Below are positions 34,649-45,146 of a stretch of DNA of 64,000 nt, piece by piece. The notes below the pieces were generated by a model. The model was not told the DNA's origin and searched no databases. It saw only the letters and a list, made by a program, of their open reading frames with translations. The DNA comes from Pseudomonadota bacterium (lineage in GTDB: Bacteria > Pseudomonadota > Gammaproteobacteria > Steroidobacterales > Steroidobacteraceae). A program made the position numbers and the translations under genes. Location of the stretch: positions 62,001-126,000 of the forward strand of contig JAJZDW010000003.1 of NCBI GenBank assembly GCA_021851405.1, given 5' to 3'. Numbering within the stretch: the stretch's first letter is position 1; every line of letters starts with the position of its first letter.

Positions 34649-35836
34649 ATGGGTACTCTGATGGCCGCCAGCGAATGTGTCCCGGATCTCGCCTTCGACC
34701 ACGATGGTCACCAAGGTATCGCCGGGGCAGGGGTTCCCAGTGCCGATGAGGGCGCACGCCTGCCGAGTGGGGGTTCTGCGGCCATCCGCGCCGTCATCGG
34801 TCTGATTCGCCAGGTCGCCGGGTTCGACTCCACCGTGCTGGTGCTCGGGGAGTCCGGCACCGGCAAGGAAGTCGCCGCCCGCGCCGTCCATGAGCTCAGC
34901 CCGCGGCGCAATCGTCCCTTCGTCGCGGTCAACTGCGGCGCCATTCCGGCCGATCTGCTCGAATCGGAGCTGTTCGGCCACGAGAAAGGGGCCTTCACCG
35001 GTGCGATCGCGGCGCGCAAGGGCCGCTTCGAGATCGCCGAGGGCGGCACGCTGTTCCTCGATGAGATTGGCGACATGAGCCCCTCGATGCAGGTCAAGCT
35101 GCTGCGGGTGCTGCAGGAGCGGGTGTTCGAGCGCGTCGGCAACCACCTGCCGATCCGCTGCAACGTGCGCATCATTGCCGCCACGCACCGCAACCTCGAG
35201 GCTTCGATTGCCCAGGGGACGTTCCGCGAGGACCTGTTCCATCGCCTGAACGTCTTTCCGATTGAGATGCCTGCGCTGCGCGAGCGGCGCGAGGATCTGC
35301 CGGCGCTTGTCAACGAGTTCGCCGCGCGCAACGCGGCCGAAGGCCGCGGCCTGATTCGGTTCAGCCCGCGCGCGCTTGCAGCGCTCGGGGTGTACGCCTG
35401 GAGCGGCAACGTGCGCGAGTTGTCCAACCTGGTTGAACGTCTCTCGATCGTGCGCGCCGGCCAGAGTGTCGATCTGGCTGATCTGCCGCCAAAATATCAG
35501 CCGCCGAAGGAGTGGACCGGTGAGTCGGCGCTCGCTGAGATCCTCGACGAGCCGGTGACGGCCGGTGCCGAGACCACCCTCAGCGACCGCGACGCGCTCG
35601 AGCTACTCGAGTCCGTGCCCTCGGCCCGCAGTGCCACCGATCCGTGCGCGCTGCCCGAGCAAGGCATCGATCTGCGCGAACATCTGCTCGTGATCGAGCG
35701 GGCGCTGGTGCAGCAGGCGCTCGCGCGTGCCAATGGCACCGTGGCGCAGGCGGCCCGCCTGCTGAATCTGCGCCGCACGACGTTAGTCGAGCGTCTTCGC
35801 AAGCTGGGATTCACCGAGCCGGCGACGGAAGTTTGA
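34649..35836 (+). CDS. Sigma-54-dependent flagellar activator, FleQ-like, lacking a receiver domain
   Basis: A 395-residue enhancer-binding protein: Walker A GESGTGKE (67-74), sigma-54 contact loop GAFTGA (114-119), Walker B GGTLFLDE (132-139), and a C-terminal Fis-type helix-turn-helix ([27 protein letters not shown]). The N-terminal 45 residues show no receiver or FleQ N domain. ATG 34649 is chosen; an in-frame GTG at 34517 would add 44 residues without similarity. It diverges from fliL and is the best candidate for the master activator of the sigma-54 promoters here. Closest in role to FleQ, but the domain plan differs, so no symbol is given. Confidence 0.85.
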   Translation: MGTLMAASECVPDLAFDHDGHQGIAGAGVPSADEGARLPSGGSAAIRAVIGLIRQVAGFDSTVLVLGESGTGKEVAARAVHELSPRRNRPFVAVNCGAIPADLLESELFGHEKGAFTGAIAARKGRFEIAEGGTLFLDEIGDMSPSMQVKLLRVLQERVFERVGNHLPIRCNVRIIAATHRNLEASIAQGTFREDLFHRLNVFPIEMPALRERREDLPALVNEFAARNAAEGRGLIRFSPRALAALGVYAWSGNVRELSNLVERLSIVRAGQSVDLADLPPKYQPPKEWTGESALAEILDEPVTAGAETTLSDRDALELLESVPSARSATDPCALPEQGIDLREHLLVIERALVQQALARANGTVAQAARLLNLRRTTLVERLRKLGFTEPATEV

Positions 35837-35901
35837 CGGCCCGGGCGCGGCCGCATGCCGCGCGCGTGACCCACGTCACGCTTTAGGAGCACATCGGCGC
35901 C

Positions 35902-35917
35902 AGGCACGGCAATTGCA
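35902..35917 (+). promoter_or_regulatory. Sigma-54 promoter of the second activator and fliE run
   Basis: AGGCACGGCAATTGCA matches the sigma-54 consensus at all positions except the first T. Transcription would start near 35928, about 27 bases before ATG 35955. This makes the second activator, and probably fliEFGHIJK behind it, a target of the first activator. Confidence 0.8.
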
Positions 35918-35952
35918 TTCCCCCCTTGCAGCATCCCTGCAATTGGGGGAAT
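35917..35952. other. Inverted repeat covering the ribosome site of the second activator
   Basis: ATTCCCCC (35917-35924) pairs with GGGGGAAT (35945-35952) and TTGCAG (35926-35931) pairs with CTGCAA (35937-35942), with a small internal loop and a 5-base apical loop. The right arm contains the Shine-Dalgarno sequence GGGGGA of the gene starting at 35955. Transcripts from the sigma-54 promoter would begin inside the left arm, so only longer transcripts read through from the upstream gene could form the full hairpin. It could equally be a protein-binding palindrome. Confidence 0.55.
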
Positions 35953-35954
35953 CG

Positions 35955-36974
<1,020 letters not shown>

Positions 36975-36984
36975 GGGGATTCGC

Positions 36985-37335
36985 ATGAGCCAGATGGCCA
37001 TTGACCAGGTGTTGGCGCAGATCCGCGCCATGTCTTCGCAGGTGCGCCTCGATGCGCCCAAGCCGATGCCGCTCGGCGGCACGCAGAGCGCCGCGGCCCC
37101 GGTGAGCGGACCGAGCGAGTTTGCCTCGATCCTCAAACAGGGGATCAATTCGGTCAATCAGAGTGAGCAGCGCGCCAGTGCGCTTGCCGACGCATTCTCG
37201 CGCGGCACGCCCGGGGTGTCGCTGCCGCAGGTGGTGTTGCAGATGGAGAAGGCGAGCGTGTCCTTTCAGGCTCTGACTGAGGTCCGCAACCGCCTGATCA
37301 CCGCCTACACCGACATTATGAACATGCAGATGTAG
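36985..37335 (+). CDS. fliE: Hook-basal body protein FliE
   Basis: FliE links the MS ring to the proximal rod. The 116-residue protein has a variable N terminus and the conserved C-terminal helices (FASILKQGINSVNQSEQRASALADAFSRG and VSLPQVVLQMEKASVSFQALTEVRNRLITAYTDIMNMQM). ATG 36985 has GAGGGGA upstream. It follows the second activator by 10 bases and precedes fliF by 9. Confidence 0.95.
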   Translation: MSQMAIDQVLAQIRAMSSQVRLDAPKPMPLGGTQSAAAPVSGPSEFASILKQGINSVNQSEQRASALADAFSRGTPGVSLPQVVLQMEKASVSFQALTEVRNRLITAYTDIMNMQM

Positions 37336-37344
37336 TGAGTCGAC

Positions 37345-39060
37345 ATGGCCGCCGAATCCACTGCCTTGCCCGCGATGCCGGCCCTGCCGGCGAGTCTCCG
37401 TCCCCTGCTGCTGCTGCTCGGCATCGCCGCTGCGGTCGCCGCCGGTGTTTGGATCGTGCTCTGGTCGCGCGGTCCGACCTACAGCCTGCTGTACGCGAAC
37501 CTCTCGCCGCAGCAGGAGTCGCAGGTCGTCCAGGCGCTGCAAGGGGCGCAGATCCCCTATCAGCTCGACCCGACCACCAACGGGGTGGAGGTCCCCGCCC
37601 AGCAACTGGATGCGGCGCGTCTGAAACTCGCCGGCCAGGGCGTCACCCAGGGCGACAGCTTTGCCGCACTCGACAAGGGCTCGGGCTTCGGCGTCAGCCA
37701 GTTCATCGAAAACGTGCGCTACCAGCACGCGCTCGAGGCGGAACTGGCGCATACGATCGCCAGCATGCAGCAGGTGTCCGCCGCGCGCGTCAATCTGGCC
37801 GTGCCACGCCAGTCAGTGTTCGTCAGTGACCAGACCGCCGCCAGCGCCTCGGTTTTCGTGCAACTGCGCGCCGGCAGCGCGCTCGGGCCTGAGCAGGTGC
37901 AGGCGATCGTGAACCTGGTCGCCTCCAGTGTGCCGGACCTGTCGCCCGCGCACGTCACCGTGGTCGACCAGAACGGTCAGCTGCTCTCCGGGCCGCAGGG
38001 CAGCAGCGCCTACGCGTCGGATGAGCGGAACTTCGATCTCGTGCACCGCATCGAGAACGAGGACTCGCGGCGCATCGTCGCTCTGCTCACCCCGCTCGTC
38101 GGCCCGGGTCTGGTCCACGCCGATGTGGTCGCGGAGCTGAATCTGCGCACCCGCGAGCAGGCGCAGGAGCTCTACAAACCGAACAGCCAGATCGTACGCA
38201 GCGAACAGATTTCCCAGCAGAGCAGCGGCGCCGGTGGCCCCGGCGGCGTGCCGGGCTCGCTCTCGAACGAACCGCCCGCCCCGGGCGTGCTGGCGCCGCC
38301 GATGCAGGCGAAGTCCACCGTCGCCGCGCCCAAGGGGACACCCGCGGCGGGCGCCGCGGCCACCACGAGCGCGGCGGCGAAGCCTGCGGCCAGTGCACCG
38401 CTCGGCGCCGTCTCGCCGATCCCCGGCGCTCCGGGAGCGACCGGCGGTGCGAACGTGCTCTCGAGCAACGTGACTCGTAACTACGACATCGATCGCACCC
38501 TGGCCTACTCGCGCCAGCCGCCCGGTCAGATCCGCCGTCTCACCGTGGCGGTGCTGGTCGGGTACCGCGCGGTCAAGGGAGCCGATGGCAAAGTGACCCA
38601 GGTGCCGCTCTCGGCCCAGGAGCTGACGCGCATCACGCAGCTGGTGAAGGATTCGGTCGGCTACAACGCCGCGCGCGGTGACAGCGTGAGCGTCGTCAAT
38701 GAGCCGCTCGATCTGCCGCATACCGCGACGGGAACGTTCCAGTCGGCGCCGTTGTGGGAGCGGCCGATTTTCTGGAGCCTGTTGAAGATCGCCGCCGGTC
38801 TGATCGGGATCATCGTGCTGGTCGTGGCAGTGCTGCGGCCGCTGGTGCGCTCGCTGCTCACACCGGTTCGGCCGCTCGCGGCCGCCGTGGGGCGGATCGG
38901 TGCCGACGGTCTCATCGACGGCGCGCCGACGGCGCAGAAGGAGGCGGTGGTCAAGGCGCTCACGCACGAGCAGCAGCTCACCAACGCCCGTACCATGGTC
39001 GGGCAGGATCCCAAGCGCGTTGCGCAATTGGTGCGCGGCTGGGTAGGCAACGATGAGTGA
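37345..39060 (+). CDS. fliF: Flagellar MS-ring protein FliF
   Basis: FliF builds the MS ring in the inner membrane. The 571-residue protein has membrane helix 1 (residues 18-40), periplasmic ring-building motifs (NLSPQQESQVVQAL and VRYQHALEAELAHTIASMQQVSAARVNLAVP), an Ala/Pro/Gly-rich insert at about 290-370, membrane helix 2 (about 478-500) and a C-terminal tail that binds FliG. The Ala-rich insert is long but similar inserts occur in the family. fliG begins 8 bases inside its end. Confidence 0.96.
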   Translation: MAAESTALPAMPALPASLRPLLLLLGIAAAVAAGVWIVLWSRGPTYSLLYANLSPQQESQVVQALQGAQIPYQLDPTTNGVEVPAQQLDAARLKLAGQGVTQGDSFAALDKGSGFGVSQFIENVRYQHALEAELAHTIASMQQVSAARVNLAVPRQSVFVSDQTAASASVFVQLRAGSALGPEQVQAIVNLVASSVPDLSPAHVTVVDQNGQLLSGPQGSSAYASDERNFDLVHRIENEDSRRIVALLTPLVGPGLVHADVVAELNLRTREQAQELYKPNSQIVRSEQISQQSSGAGGPGGVPGSLSNEPPAPGVLAPPMQAKSTVAAPKGTPAAGAAATTSAAAKPAASAPLGAVSPIPGAPGATGGANVLSSNVTRNYDIDRTLAYSRQPPGQIRRLTVAVLVGYRAVKGADGKVTQVPLSAQELTRITQLVKDSVGYNAARGDSVSVVNEPLDLPHTATGTFQSAPLWERPIFWSLLKIAAGLIGIIVLVVAVLRPLVRSLLTPVRPLAAAVGRIGADGLIDGAPTAQKEAVVKALTHEQQLTNARTMVGQDPKRVAQLVRGWVGNDE

Positions 39061-40069
39061 GCGCAACGGCAAAGATGCCGCGCGCAGTGGCACCGAGCGA
39101 GCCGCCATCCTCCTGCTGACACTCGGGGAGGGTGAGGCCGCGCAGGTGCTCAAGCACATGGGCGCCAAGGAGGTCCAGCGCATCGGCGCGGCCATGGCGC
39201 GTCTGAGCAACGTCTCGCTCGATGAGGTGCAGAGCGTCATCACCGAATTCACCGCGAGCGTGGAGCGACAGACTTCGGTCGGCGTCGGCGCCGATGAGTT
39301 CCTGCGCAAGGTGCTGGTCGATGCCCTCGGCGCGGACAAGGCCGAGAGCATCATTGATCGGATCAGCATCGGCCGCAGCACAAAGGGGCTCGAGGCGCTG
39401 AAATGGATGGATCCGCGCGCGGTCGCGGAACTCATTCGACTCGAGCATCCGCAGACCATTGCCATCGTGCTCGCCTATCTCGATCCCGATCAGGCCGCCG
39501 AGGTGCTGACGCTGCTGCCGGCCAACATGCGCTCGGAAGTGGTGGCGCGCATCGCGCTGCTCGATGGGGTGCAGCCGAGTGCGCTCAGTGAGCTCGACGA
39601 CATCATCGAGAAGCAGTTCGCCGGCAAGTCGACCGGCAAGACGTCCGTGCTCGGCGGTGCCAAGGCGGCCGCCAATATCATCAATTTCCTCGAACCGAGC
39701 CAGGAGAGTGTCCTGATGGAGCAGGTTGCCAAGAGCGATGAGGCGCTCGCCGCGCGCATCGAGGAGCTGGTGTTCGTGTTCGACAACCTGCTCGATCTGG
39801 ATGACCGCGGGATGCAGGAACTGCTGCGCCAGGTGCCGAGCGAGCAGCTGCTGCTTGCTCTGAAGGGCGCCGATGAGCCGCTGAAGGAGAAGATGTACAA
39901 GAACATGTCGCAGCGTGCCGCGGAGATGCTCAAGGACGACCTGGAGGCCAAGGGCCCGGTACGCGTCTCGGAAGTCGAGGGCGCGCAGAAAGAAATTCTC
40001 AAGTTGGCCCGCAAGCTCGCCGAAGCCGGCACCATCGCGCTGGGCGGCAAGGGAGAGCAGTTTGTCTGA
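39053..40069 (+). CDS. fliG: Flagellar motor switch protein FliG
   Basis: FliG is the torque-receiving ring protein. The 338-residue protein shows the conserved LEHPQTIAIVLAYLDPDQAAEVL (middle domain), EHPQ and the C-terminal charged motor face (LVFVFDNLLDLDDRGMQELLRQV). Its start overlaps fliF by 8 bases and its end overlaps fliH by 8 bases. Confidence 0.97.
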   Translation: MSERNGKDAARSGTERAAILLLTLGEGEAAQVLKHMGAKEVQRIGAAMARLSNVSLDEVQSVITEFTASVERQTSVGVGADEFLRKVLVDALGADKAESIIDRISIGRSTKGLEALKWMDPRAVAELIRLEHPQTIAIVLAYLDPDQAAEVLTLLPANMRSEVVARIALLDGVQPSALSELDDIIEKQFAGKSTGKTSVLGGAKAAANIINFLEPSQESVLMEQVAKSDEALAARIEELVFVFDNLLDLDDRGMQELLRQVPSEQLLLALKGADEPLKEKMYKNMSQRAAEMLKDDLEAKGPVRVSEVEGAQKEILKLARKLAEAGTIALGGKGEQFV

Positions 40070-40718
40070 GTTGCCTGGACGATTCACCGGCGCGGCCACG
40101 GTCGAGCGCTGGCAGTTGCCCGAGGTGAGCGGGCCGGTCATCGAGCTGGCCGATGCGCGCCGGCGCGACGACCATGAACTGCGACATGCGCAGCAGCAGG
40201 CCGAGGCGCGTGGCTACCAGGCCGGCATGGAGCGGGCCGAGGCGGAGCTGCGTGTGCGCCTGGCGGCACTCGATGAGCGGGTGCAGCGCCTCGATTCGGT
40301 GCTTGCACTGATCGCCCGGCCGCTCGAGTCGCTTGATGCCGAGGTCGAGGGCGAACTGGTCGACCTAGCCCTCGCGATCGGCAAGCAGTTGGCGCGGCGG
40401 GAGCTGCGCACCGAGCCGACGCAGATCATCGCGATCGTGCGCGAATCGCTCGCGCAACTGCCGCTGGCGGCGCGTGAGATTCGCGTGCAACTGCACCCTG
40501 AGGATGCCAAGACGGTGCGCGAGCGCCTGGGCGTCGGCGGTGGTGAGCGCGCCTGGAGCTTGATCGAGGATCCGACCCTGACGCGCGGGGGGTGCATCGT
40601 GCAGAGCGAGGCGTCGCGCATCGATGCACGCCTGGAGAGCCGCATCGCGGCCATCGCCGCGAGCGCCCTCGGCGATGAACGCATGGCCGACCGTTCGGCC
40701 GCAACGGACGCGCCATGA
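40062..40718 (+). CDS. fliH: Flagellar export ATPase regulator FliH
   Basis: FliH binds FliI and links it to the C ring. The 218-residue protein has a helical, charged N-terminal region ([32 protein letters not shown]) and the C-terminal FliH/HrpE domain ([18 protein letters not shown] and [15 protein letters not shown]). The start is TTG 40062 with GGGAGAG 4 bases upstream; no ATG fits. It overlaps fliI by 4 bases. Confidence 0.88.
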   Translation: MSELPGRFTGAATVERWQLPEVSGPVIELADARRRDDHELRHAQQQAEARGYQAGMERAEAELRVRLAALDERVQRLDSVLALIARPLESLDAEVEGELVDLALAIGKQLARRELRTEPTQIIAIVRESLAQLPLAAREIRVQLHPEDAKTVRERLGVGGGERAWSLIEDPTLTRGGCIVQSEASRIDARLESRIAAIAASALGDERMADRSAATDAP

Positions 40719-42073
40719 GCGACGTGCTGCAGTTGAAGCGTGCCGCGACCTGGAGCGCAGGATTGCGCCGCGCCCGCTGTGCCGTCGCGCAGACCGAGCC
40801 ACCGCCGCTCGAGGGCTCCCTGACGCGCATGGTGGGCCTGACGCTCGAGGCGGCCGGCTGCCAGGCTGCGGTGGGTGACTATTGCGACGTGATCGCGGGC
40901 GACGGCTCACGCATCGAATCCGAGGTCGTCGGCTTCGCCGGCGACCGACTCTATCTGATGCCTGCCGGGGATGCCCACGGGCTCGGTCCGAACGCGCGCG
41001 TCATCCCGCGCCGGCACGCCGGCACGGTGCACGTCGGCGAACAGCTGCTCGGGCGCATCGTCGACGGCAGCGCCCAGCCTCTCGATGGGCTCGGTCCGCT
41101 CGGCTGCACCGACACGGTTCGGCTCACCGGGCGGCCGATCAACCCGCTGGCACGCCAGCCGATCAGCGCTCCGCTCGATGTCGGGGTACGCTCGATCAAT
41201 TCACTGTTGACCATCGGTCGCGGGCAGCGCATCGGACTGTTCGCCGGGAGCGGCGTCGGCAAGAGCATGCTGCTCGGCATGATGGCCCGCTACACCAGCG
41301 CGCAAGTGATCGTCGTGGGATTGATCGGTGAGCGTGGTCGCGAGGTGAAGGAGTTCGTCGAGCGCATTCTCGGCCCGCAGGACCGTACGCGCGCGGTGGT
41401 GGTGGCCGCGCCGGCCGACGCCCCGCCGCTGACGCGTCTGCGCGGGGCATGGCTGGCCACGGCCATTGCCGAGTATTTCCGCGATCGCGGCGCGAACGTG
41501 TTGCTGCTGATGGATTCGCTGACGCGCTTCGCTCAGGCGCAGCGCGAGATTTCCCTCGCGATTGGCGAGGCGCCGGCCACCAAGGGCTATCCGCCCTCGG
41601 TATTCGCCCGTCTGCCGCAGCTGGTCGAGCGCGCCGGCAATGGCGCCGAAGGCAGCGGGTCGATCACCGCGTTCTACACCGTGCTCGCCGAAGGCGACGA
41701 TCAGAACGATCCGATCGCCGACGCGGCGCGCGCGATTCTGGACGGACACATCGTACTGTCGCGGCGGATCGCGGAAAGTGGCCATTACCCGGCCATCGAC
41801 ATCGAGGCGTCGGTCAGCCGCGTCATGACTGAAATCGTCCCGCCGGCGCATGTCGCGAGCGCGCGGCAGTTCCGTCAGATCCTCTCCACCTACCAGCAGC
41901 ATCGCGATCTGGTGGCGATCGGGGCCTACCAGCGCGGCAGCGATCCGCGCGTCGATCAGGCCATCAGCCGCTGGCCGCGGATGCAGCAGTTTCTCCAACA
42001 AGACGTGCACGAGCGCGTCGATCTCGGGGCGAGCTTGGGCGCCCTCGAGAGCGTGCTCACGGAAGGTAATTGA
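40715..42073 (+). CDS. fliI: Flagellar export ATPase FliI
   Basis: FliI is the F1-like ATPase of the export apparatus. The 452-residue protein has the P loop AGSGVGKS (177-184), the [17 protein letters not shown] Walker B region and [18 protein letters not shown], all diagnostic. Start overlaps fliH by ATGA; end overlaps fliJ by one base. Confidence 0.97.
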   Translation: MSDVLQLKRAATWSAGLRRARCAVAQTEPPPLEGSLTRMVGLTLEAAGCQAAVGDYCDVIAGDGSRIESEVVGFAGDRLYLMPAGDAHGLGPNARVIPRRHAGTVHVGEQLLGRIVDGSAQPLDGLGPLGCTDTVRLTGRPINPLARQPISAPLDVGVRSINSLLTIGRGQRIGLFAGSGVGKSMLLGMMARYTSAQVIVVGLIGERGREVKEFVERILGPQDRTRAVVVAAPADAPPLTRLRGAWLATAIAEYFRDRGANVLLLMDSLTRFAQAQREISLAIGEAPATKGYPPSVFARLPQLVERAGNGAEGSGSITAFYTVLAEGDDQNDPIADAARAILDGHIVLSRRIAESGHYPAIDIEASVSRVMTEIVPPAHVASARQFRQILSTYQQHRDLVAIGAYQRGSDPRVDQAISRWPRMQQFLQQDVHERVDLGASLGALESVLTEGN

Positions 42074-42528
42074 TGAAAAAGACTCAACGGATCGACATGG
42101 TGCAGCGCGTGCTCGGCGACCATGAGCGGCGGCGCGCCGAGGCACTCGCGGTATGCGAGCGTCGAGTGAGCGAGGCGCAGGCGAAGCTGCAGGAGCTCGA
42201 GAGTTACCGAGGTGCGTACGTGCAGGAATTTGCCCGCCGCGCCCAGGCCGGCCTCAATGGCGCCGGTGTGCGCGAGTACCAGGTCTTCCTCTGCCGCCTC
42301 GATGAGGCGCTGCAACACCAGGCGCAGATCCTCGCGCAGGCCGAGACGACCCGCAGCGCGGAGCTGGAGAACTGGCGCATCGCGGCACGGCGTGCCGCTG
42401 CGGTCGACACCGTGGCCGAGCACTGGCGGGCCGACGAGCGGCGTGTTCAGGAGCGGCGCGAGCAGCATGAAACGGACGAGCGATCGCAGCAGTCGTGGAG
42501 CCGCCGGAGTTCATTACGTGTCACCTGA
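42073..42528 (+). CDS. fliJ: Flagellar export coiled-coil protein FliJ
   Basis: FliJ is the coiled-coil stalk between FliI and FlhA. The 151-residue protein is almost entirely charged helix (RRRAEALAVCERRVSEAQAKLQELE and ARRAAAVDTVAEHWRADERRVQERREQHE), the family pattern. ATG 42073 shares a base with the fliI stop (TGATG). Confidence 0.88.
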   Translation: MKKTQRIDMVQRVLGDHERRRAEALAVCERRVSEAQAKLQELESYRGAYVQEFARRAQAGLNGAGVREYQVFLCRLDEALQHQAQILAQAETTRSAELENWRIAARRAAAVDTVAEHWRADERRVQERREQHETDERSQQSWSRRSSLRVT

Positions 42529-43702
42529 AGCCATCCTTTCGGTCGGAATATCGGCCACGAATGCCGCGACGGTCGCCGCCTCGCCGGGCCCGGCGGTGGG
42601 CAACGGCGGTATCGGTGCCGGCAGTGCTCTCGGCAGTGGCAATGGCGCAGGCAGCGGCTCAAGCAGCGGCTCAAGCGAGGCGTCCCGTGCATCGAGCCCC
42701 TCCGGTGCGCCCCCCCCGCAGCAGGGCGCACCGACGCCGAATGCACCGCAGAGCGGCGCGCCGCAGCGCAGTGGGCGCAGCAAGAGCGCTGCGGCGGCGC
42801 CTCGGGCGCGCAACGGTTCGCAGGCGAAGAACAGTGCACCGTTGGGGAAGAATTTCTCCCAGGCGCTCGCGCAGTCGCTCGCAACGCCGGCGAAGGCGTC
42901 GGCCGCGGCCGTCGCCGTCAAGGTGATCAAACCCGCGGCGCAACCTGTCGCCAAAGCGCATACACCTGATCCGGTCAGCGCGGCGTTGGCGATGATGGGT
43001 CAGGCGGTACCGATCTCCGCGCACCCGGTCGCAGCCGGCAAGACATCGGCATCGGCTGCGATGCAGGCCGACGGCGCGAACGGCATCAATGCGGCCGGTC
43101 TTGCCGCCGAGAGTACGGCGCACAAATTGGTTCAGACCAAGGCGCTGACGCAGATCTCGGGCGCCGAGCCGCATACGGCGCCGGCCCCCGCGGCGTCGAG
43201 CGGCAGCAACGCGCAGCTGGTCAGCGCCGGTCAGCTGGCCGCCGGAGTGCACTCGGCGGTGCGCCCAGCGGCTGCGGCGCCGAGCGCGGTGTTGAGTGCG
43301 CCGGTCGGCTCGAACAGCTGGAACGAGCAGCTCGGCACGCAGCTCACCTGGATGGTGAGCAAGGGCGTGCAGAACGCGTCGCTGCAAATGGCGCCGCAGC
43401 ACTTGGGACCCGTGCAGGTGAGCATCTCGGTGCACCACGGGCAGGCGAGCGTGTGGTTCGGGGCGGCGCAGCCGGAGACCCGTCAGGCGCTCTCCCAGGC
43501 GCTGCCGCAGCTGCGCGCCATGTTTGCCAGTCAGGGGCTGGCCCTCACCGATTCGGGCGTGTCGCAGGATGCGCCGCGGGACTCACGCCGAGCGGCGCGT
43601 CCGGCGGTGAGCGCGGTGGGGGAGGCAGGCGCCGCGGACGGCAGTGCCGGGACGGCGAGCGTCGGACTGGCGGGCGCCGGTCTGATCGACACGTACGCCT
43701 GA
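42518..43702 (+). CDS. fliK: Hook-length control protein FliK
   Basis: FliK measures hook length and triggers the FlhB switch. The 394-residue protein has a long Gly/Ser/Ala/Pro-rich N-terminal ruler (residues 1-260) and the conserved C-terminal domain (LGTQLTWMVSKGVQNASLQMAPQHLGPVQVSISVHHGQASVWF). GTG 42518 is preferred because GGAG lies 8 bases upstream; ATG 42467 would add 17 residues but has no close ribosome site. It is the last gene of the fliE-fliK run and converges on a PilZ-like gene. Confidence 0.88.
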   Translation: MSPEAILSVGISATNAATVAASPGPAVGNGGIGAGSALGSGNGAGSGSSSGSSEASRASSPSGAPPPQQGAPTPNAPQSGAPQRSGRSKSAAAAPRARNGSQAKNSAPLGKNFSQALAQSLATPAKASAAAVAVKVIKPAAQPVAKAHTPDPVSAALAMMGQAVPISAHPVAAGKTSASAAMQADGANGINAAGLAAESTAHKLVQTKALTQISGAEPHTAPAPAASSGSNAQLVSAGQLAAGVHSAVRPAAAAPSAVLSAPVGSNSWNEQLGTQLTWMVSKGVQNASLQMAPQHLGPVQVSISVHHGQASVWFGAAQPETRQALSQALPQLRAMFASQGLALTDSGVSQDAPRDSRRAARPAVSAVGEAGAADGSAGTASVGLAGAGLIDTYA

Positions 43703-43718
43703 GGCGGCCCGCGCCGCC
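43703..43718. terminator. GC hairpin between convergent fliK and PilZ-like gene
   Basis: GGCGGC-CCGC-GCCGCC is a perfect 6-bp stem filling most of the 20-base gap between the convergent stops. No T run is present, so termination strength is uncertain, but the position suits a shared stop. Confidence 0.35.
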
Positions 43719-43722
43719 GCGC

Positions 43723-44289
43723 TCAATCCTGGTGTTTGGGGCCGTGCCGGCCGGCAATCTGGCGCCGATGGCGGCGGAAGGCGATCTTGGCGAGGATGCC
43801 CGAGAGCGCAGCATCGAGCGGCACGAAGCGCACGTGGACTTCGCTGGCGGGCGACACGGCGGTGACCTCGGCGGCGAGCCGCAACGGTTGCGCCACGCAC
43901 TCGTGCAGGTAGATCTCCAGGTGGCCGCGCGTCCCGACGGGCGGTGGCGCCTCGGCGGCCCGCCAGAGCGCGCCGCGGGCGTTGAAACGCAGGGGCATCG
44001 GCCGCGGCCGCGGGCGATTCACCGCGAGCAGCTGCCCGACCAACCCCAGCAGCAGGGTCATCTTGCGGTCCAGGCGTTGGATATCCGCCGCCAGAGGCGC
44101 CGTCTCGTCGGGTTTCTCGACCAGACCGTGATCCTCCAACGCTTCCCAGGCCTGCAGCACCTGCAGGTTGTGCTCGGCGAGCGCAGAGGTCGCCTCCGGG
44201 TGAGGCGCCTGTCCGACCCAGCGCAGGGGCAGAACGTCCTCGACGGCGAGTTCTTCGTACAGAACGATGGTATCGGCGGTGTCGAACAT
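43723..44289 (-). CDS. PilZ-like protein (atypical, helix-containing type)
   Basis: The 188-residue protein has an N-terminal segment, a hydrophobic heptad helix (LDRKMTLLLGLVGQLL, about residues 73-88) and a C-terminal beta-rich PilZ-like part (VNRPRPRPMPLRFNARGALW and LEIYLHECVAQPLRLAAEV). The helix plus degenerate PilZ layout resembles the tetrameric PilZ proteins known from Xanthomonas; the canonical RxxxR c-di-GMP motif is not evident. It converges on fliK, so a role in motility control is a reasonable inference. Confidence 0.65.
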   Translation of the reverse strand: MFDTADTIVLYEELAVEDVLPLRWVGQAPHPEATSALAEHNLQVLQAWEALEDHGLVEKPDETAPLAADIQRLDRKMTLLLGLVGQLLAVNRPRPRPMPLRFNARGALWRAAEAPPPVGTRGHLEIYLHECVAQPLRLAAEVTAVSPASEVHVRFVPLDAALSGILAKIAFRRHRRQIAGRHGPKHQD

Positions 44290-44319
44290 GATCTGTCGGC
44301 GGGCCCGACCGCGCGCCGC

Positions 44320-45081
44320 TCAGCCGGCGTTCGGCAGCGAGCTGACCCGCGGCGGGTTGTGCGCTTCCTCGTAGAAGAACCGGCGCACCCGCATGGCCTG
44401 CTCGAGGCGCCCGCGCCGCACGTAGGTCTGGTAGAGCAGATCCTTCATGACCTCCAGCAGCACGCCAGCCTCATGGCTGTGCAGCAACGGGATGCCCGGC
44501 CGCGGGTCCGAGGCGATGCCGAACAACACGCTGCGGATCTTCGCGAAGGTGTCCGGAGCGAGCGCGGTGAGGTCGCGCACTTCGTTCAGTGCATCGAACA
44601 GTTTGAGCTTGCCGGCCTCACCGAGATCGCTGAACAGCGCCTGAGCGGTGCGCCGACACATCGAGGCGAAGGCATTGTGGGCGCCGCCGGAGAAACACGT
44701 CAGCGCTTCCTTGAAGAGCAGCTCGACGTCCTCCGGCAGGTAGGTGCAGTCGAAGCGCTCGCGCGCACGCTCGACCTCGGCGAACTGGGGCGCGAGCTCG
44801 ATGCGCGTCGGGGCATAGGCGCGGGCGGTGAAGCGCAGGAAGATCGGTGCCAGGCACGCATCGCAGCGCAAGACCACGCCGATCTGCGCCGGGCGGTAGG
44901 ACTGCAGCTCCTGGAAGCGCGGGACCGCGATCGGGCTGGCGTGCGCGAGCACCTGGCAATGCGCGCAGGTGAGCACCAGGCGCTTGCCGTGCTCGCAGAT
45001 CAGGTGGCTTTCCGGGTCGATGTGGGGCACGGTGGCCTCGCGCTGCTCTTGGTCTGGTCGCCACAGCCGGCCCATGATCAT
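44320..45081 (-). CDS. Zinc-ribbon protein with DUF4145-like domain
   Basis: The 253-residue protein has an N-terminal metal-binding ribbon (CEHGKRLVLTCAHC, residues 29-42, and CDACL near 73) and a helical DUF4145-like domain (LFKEALTCFSGGAHNAFASMCRRTAQALFSDLG). DUF4145 proteins are often linked to restriction or stress genes, but here the context is PilZ and MprF genes. Start ATG 45081 or 45075; no clear ribosome site. Function unknown. Confidence 0.7.
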   Translation of the reverse strand: MIMGRLWRPDQEQREATVPHIDPESHLICEHGKRLVLTCAHCQVLAHASPIAVPRFQELQSYRPAQIGVVLRCDACLAPIFLRFTARAYAPTRIELAPQFAEVERARERFDCTYLPEDVELLFKEALTCFSGGAHNAFASMCRRTAQALFSDLGEAGKLKLFDALNEVRDLTALAPDTFAKIRSVLFGIASDPRPGIPLLHSHEAGVLLEVMKDLLYQTYVRRGRLEQAMRVRRFFYEEAHNPPRVSSLPNAG

Positions 45082-45146
45082 AGCCCAACGGCGGCGGGAT
45101 TGCCCTGATGGCGGTATCGGGCCCTGCGAGCGTGCCGTCCGGCCGC

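Noticed and set aside
34311-34757. N-terminal extension of fliL by about 149 residues
   Set aside because: It would run through the sigma-54 promoter and CRP-type site and shows no FliL similarity; ATG 34310 gives normal length.
43453-45108. Open frame of about 550 codons on the plus strand over the end of fliK and the PilZ-like gene
   Set aside because: It overlaps fliK in another frame and is antisense to two better supported genes.
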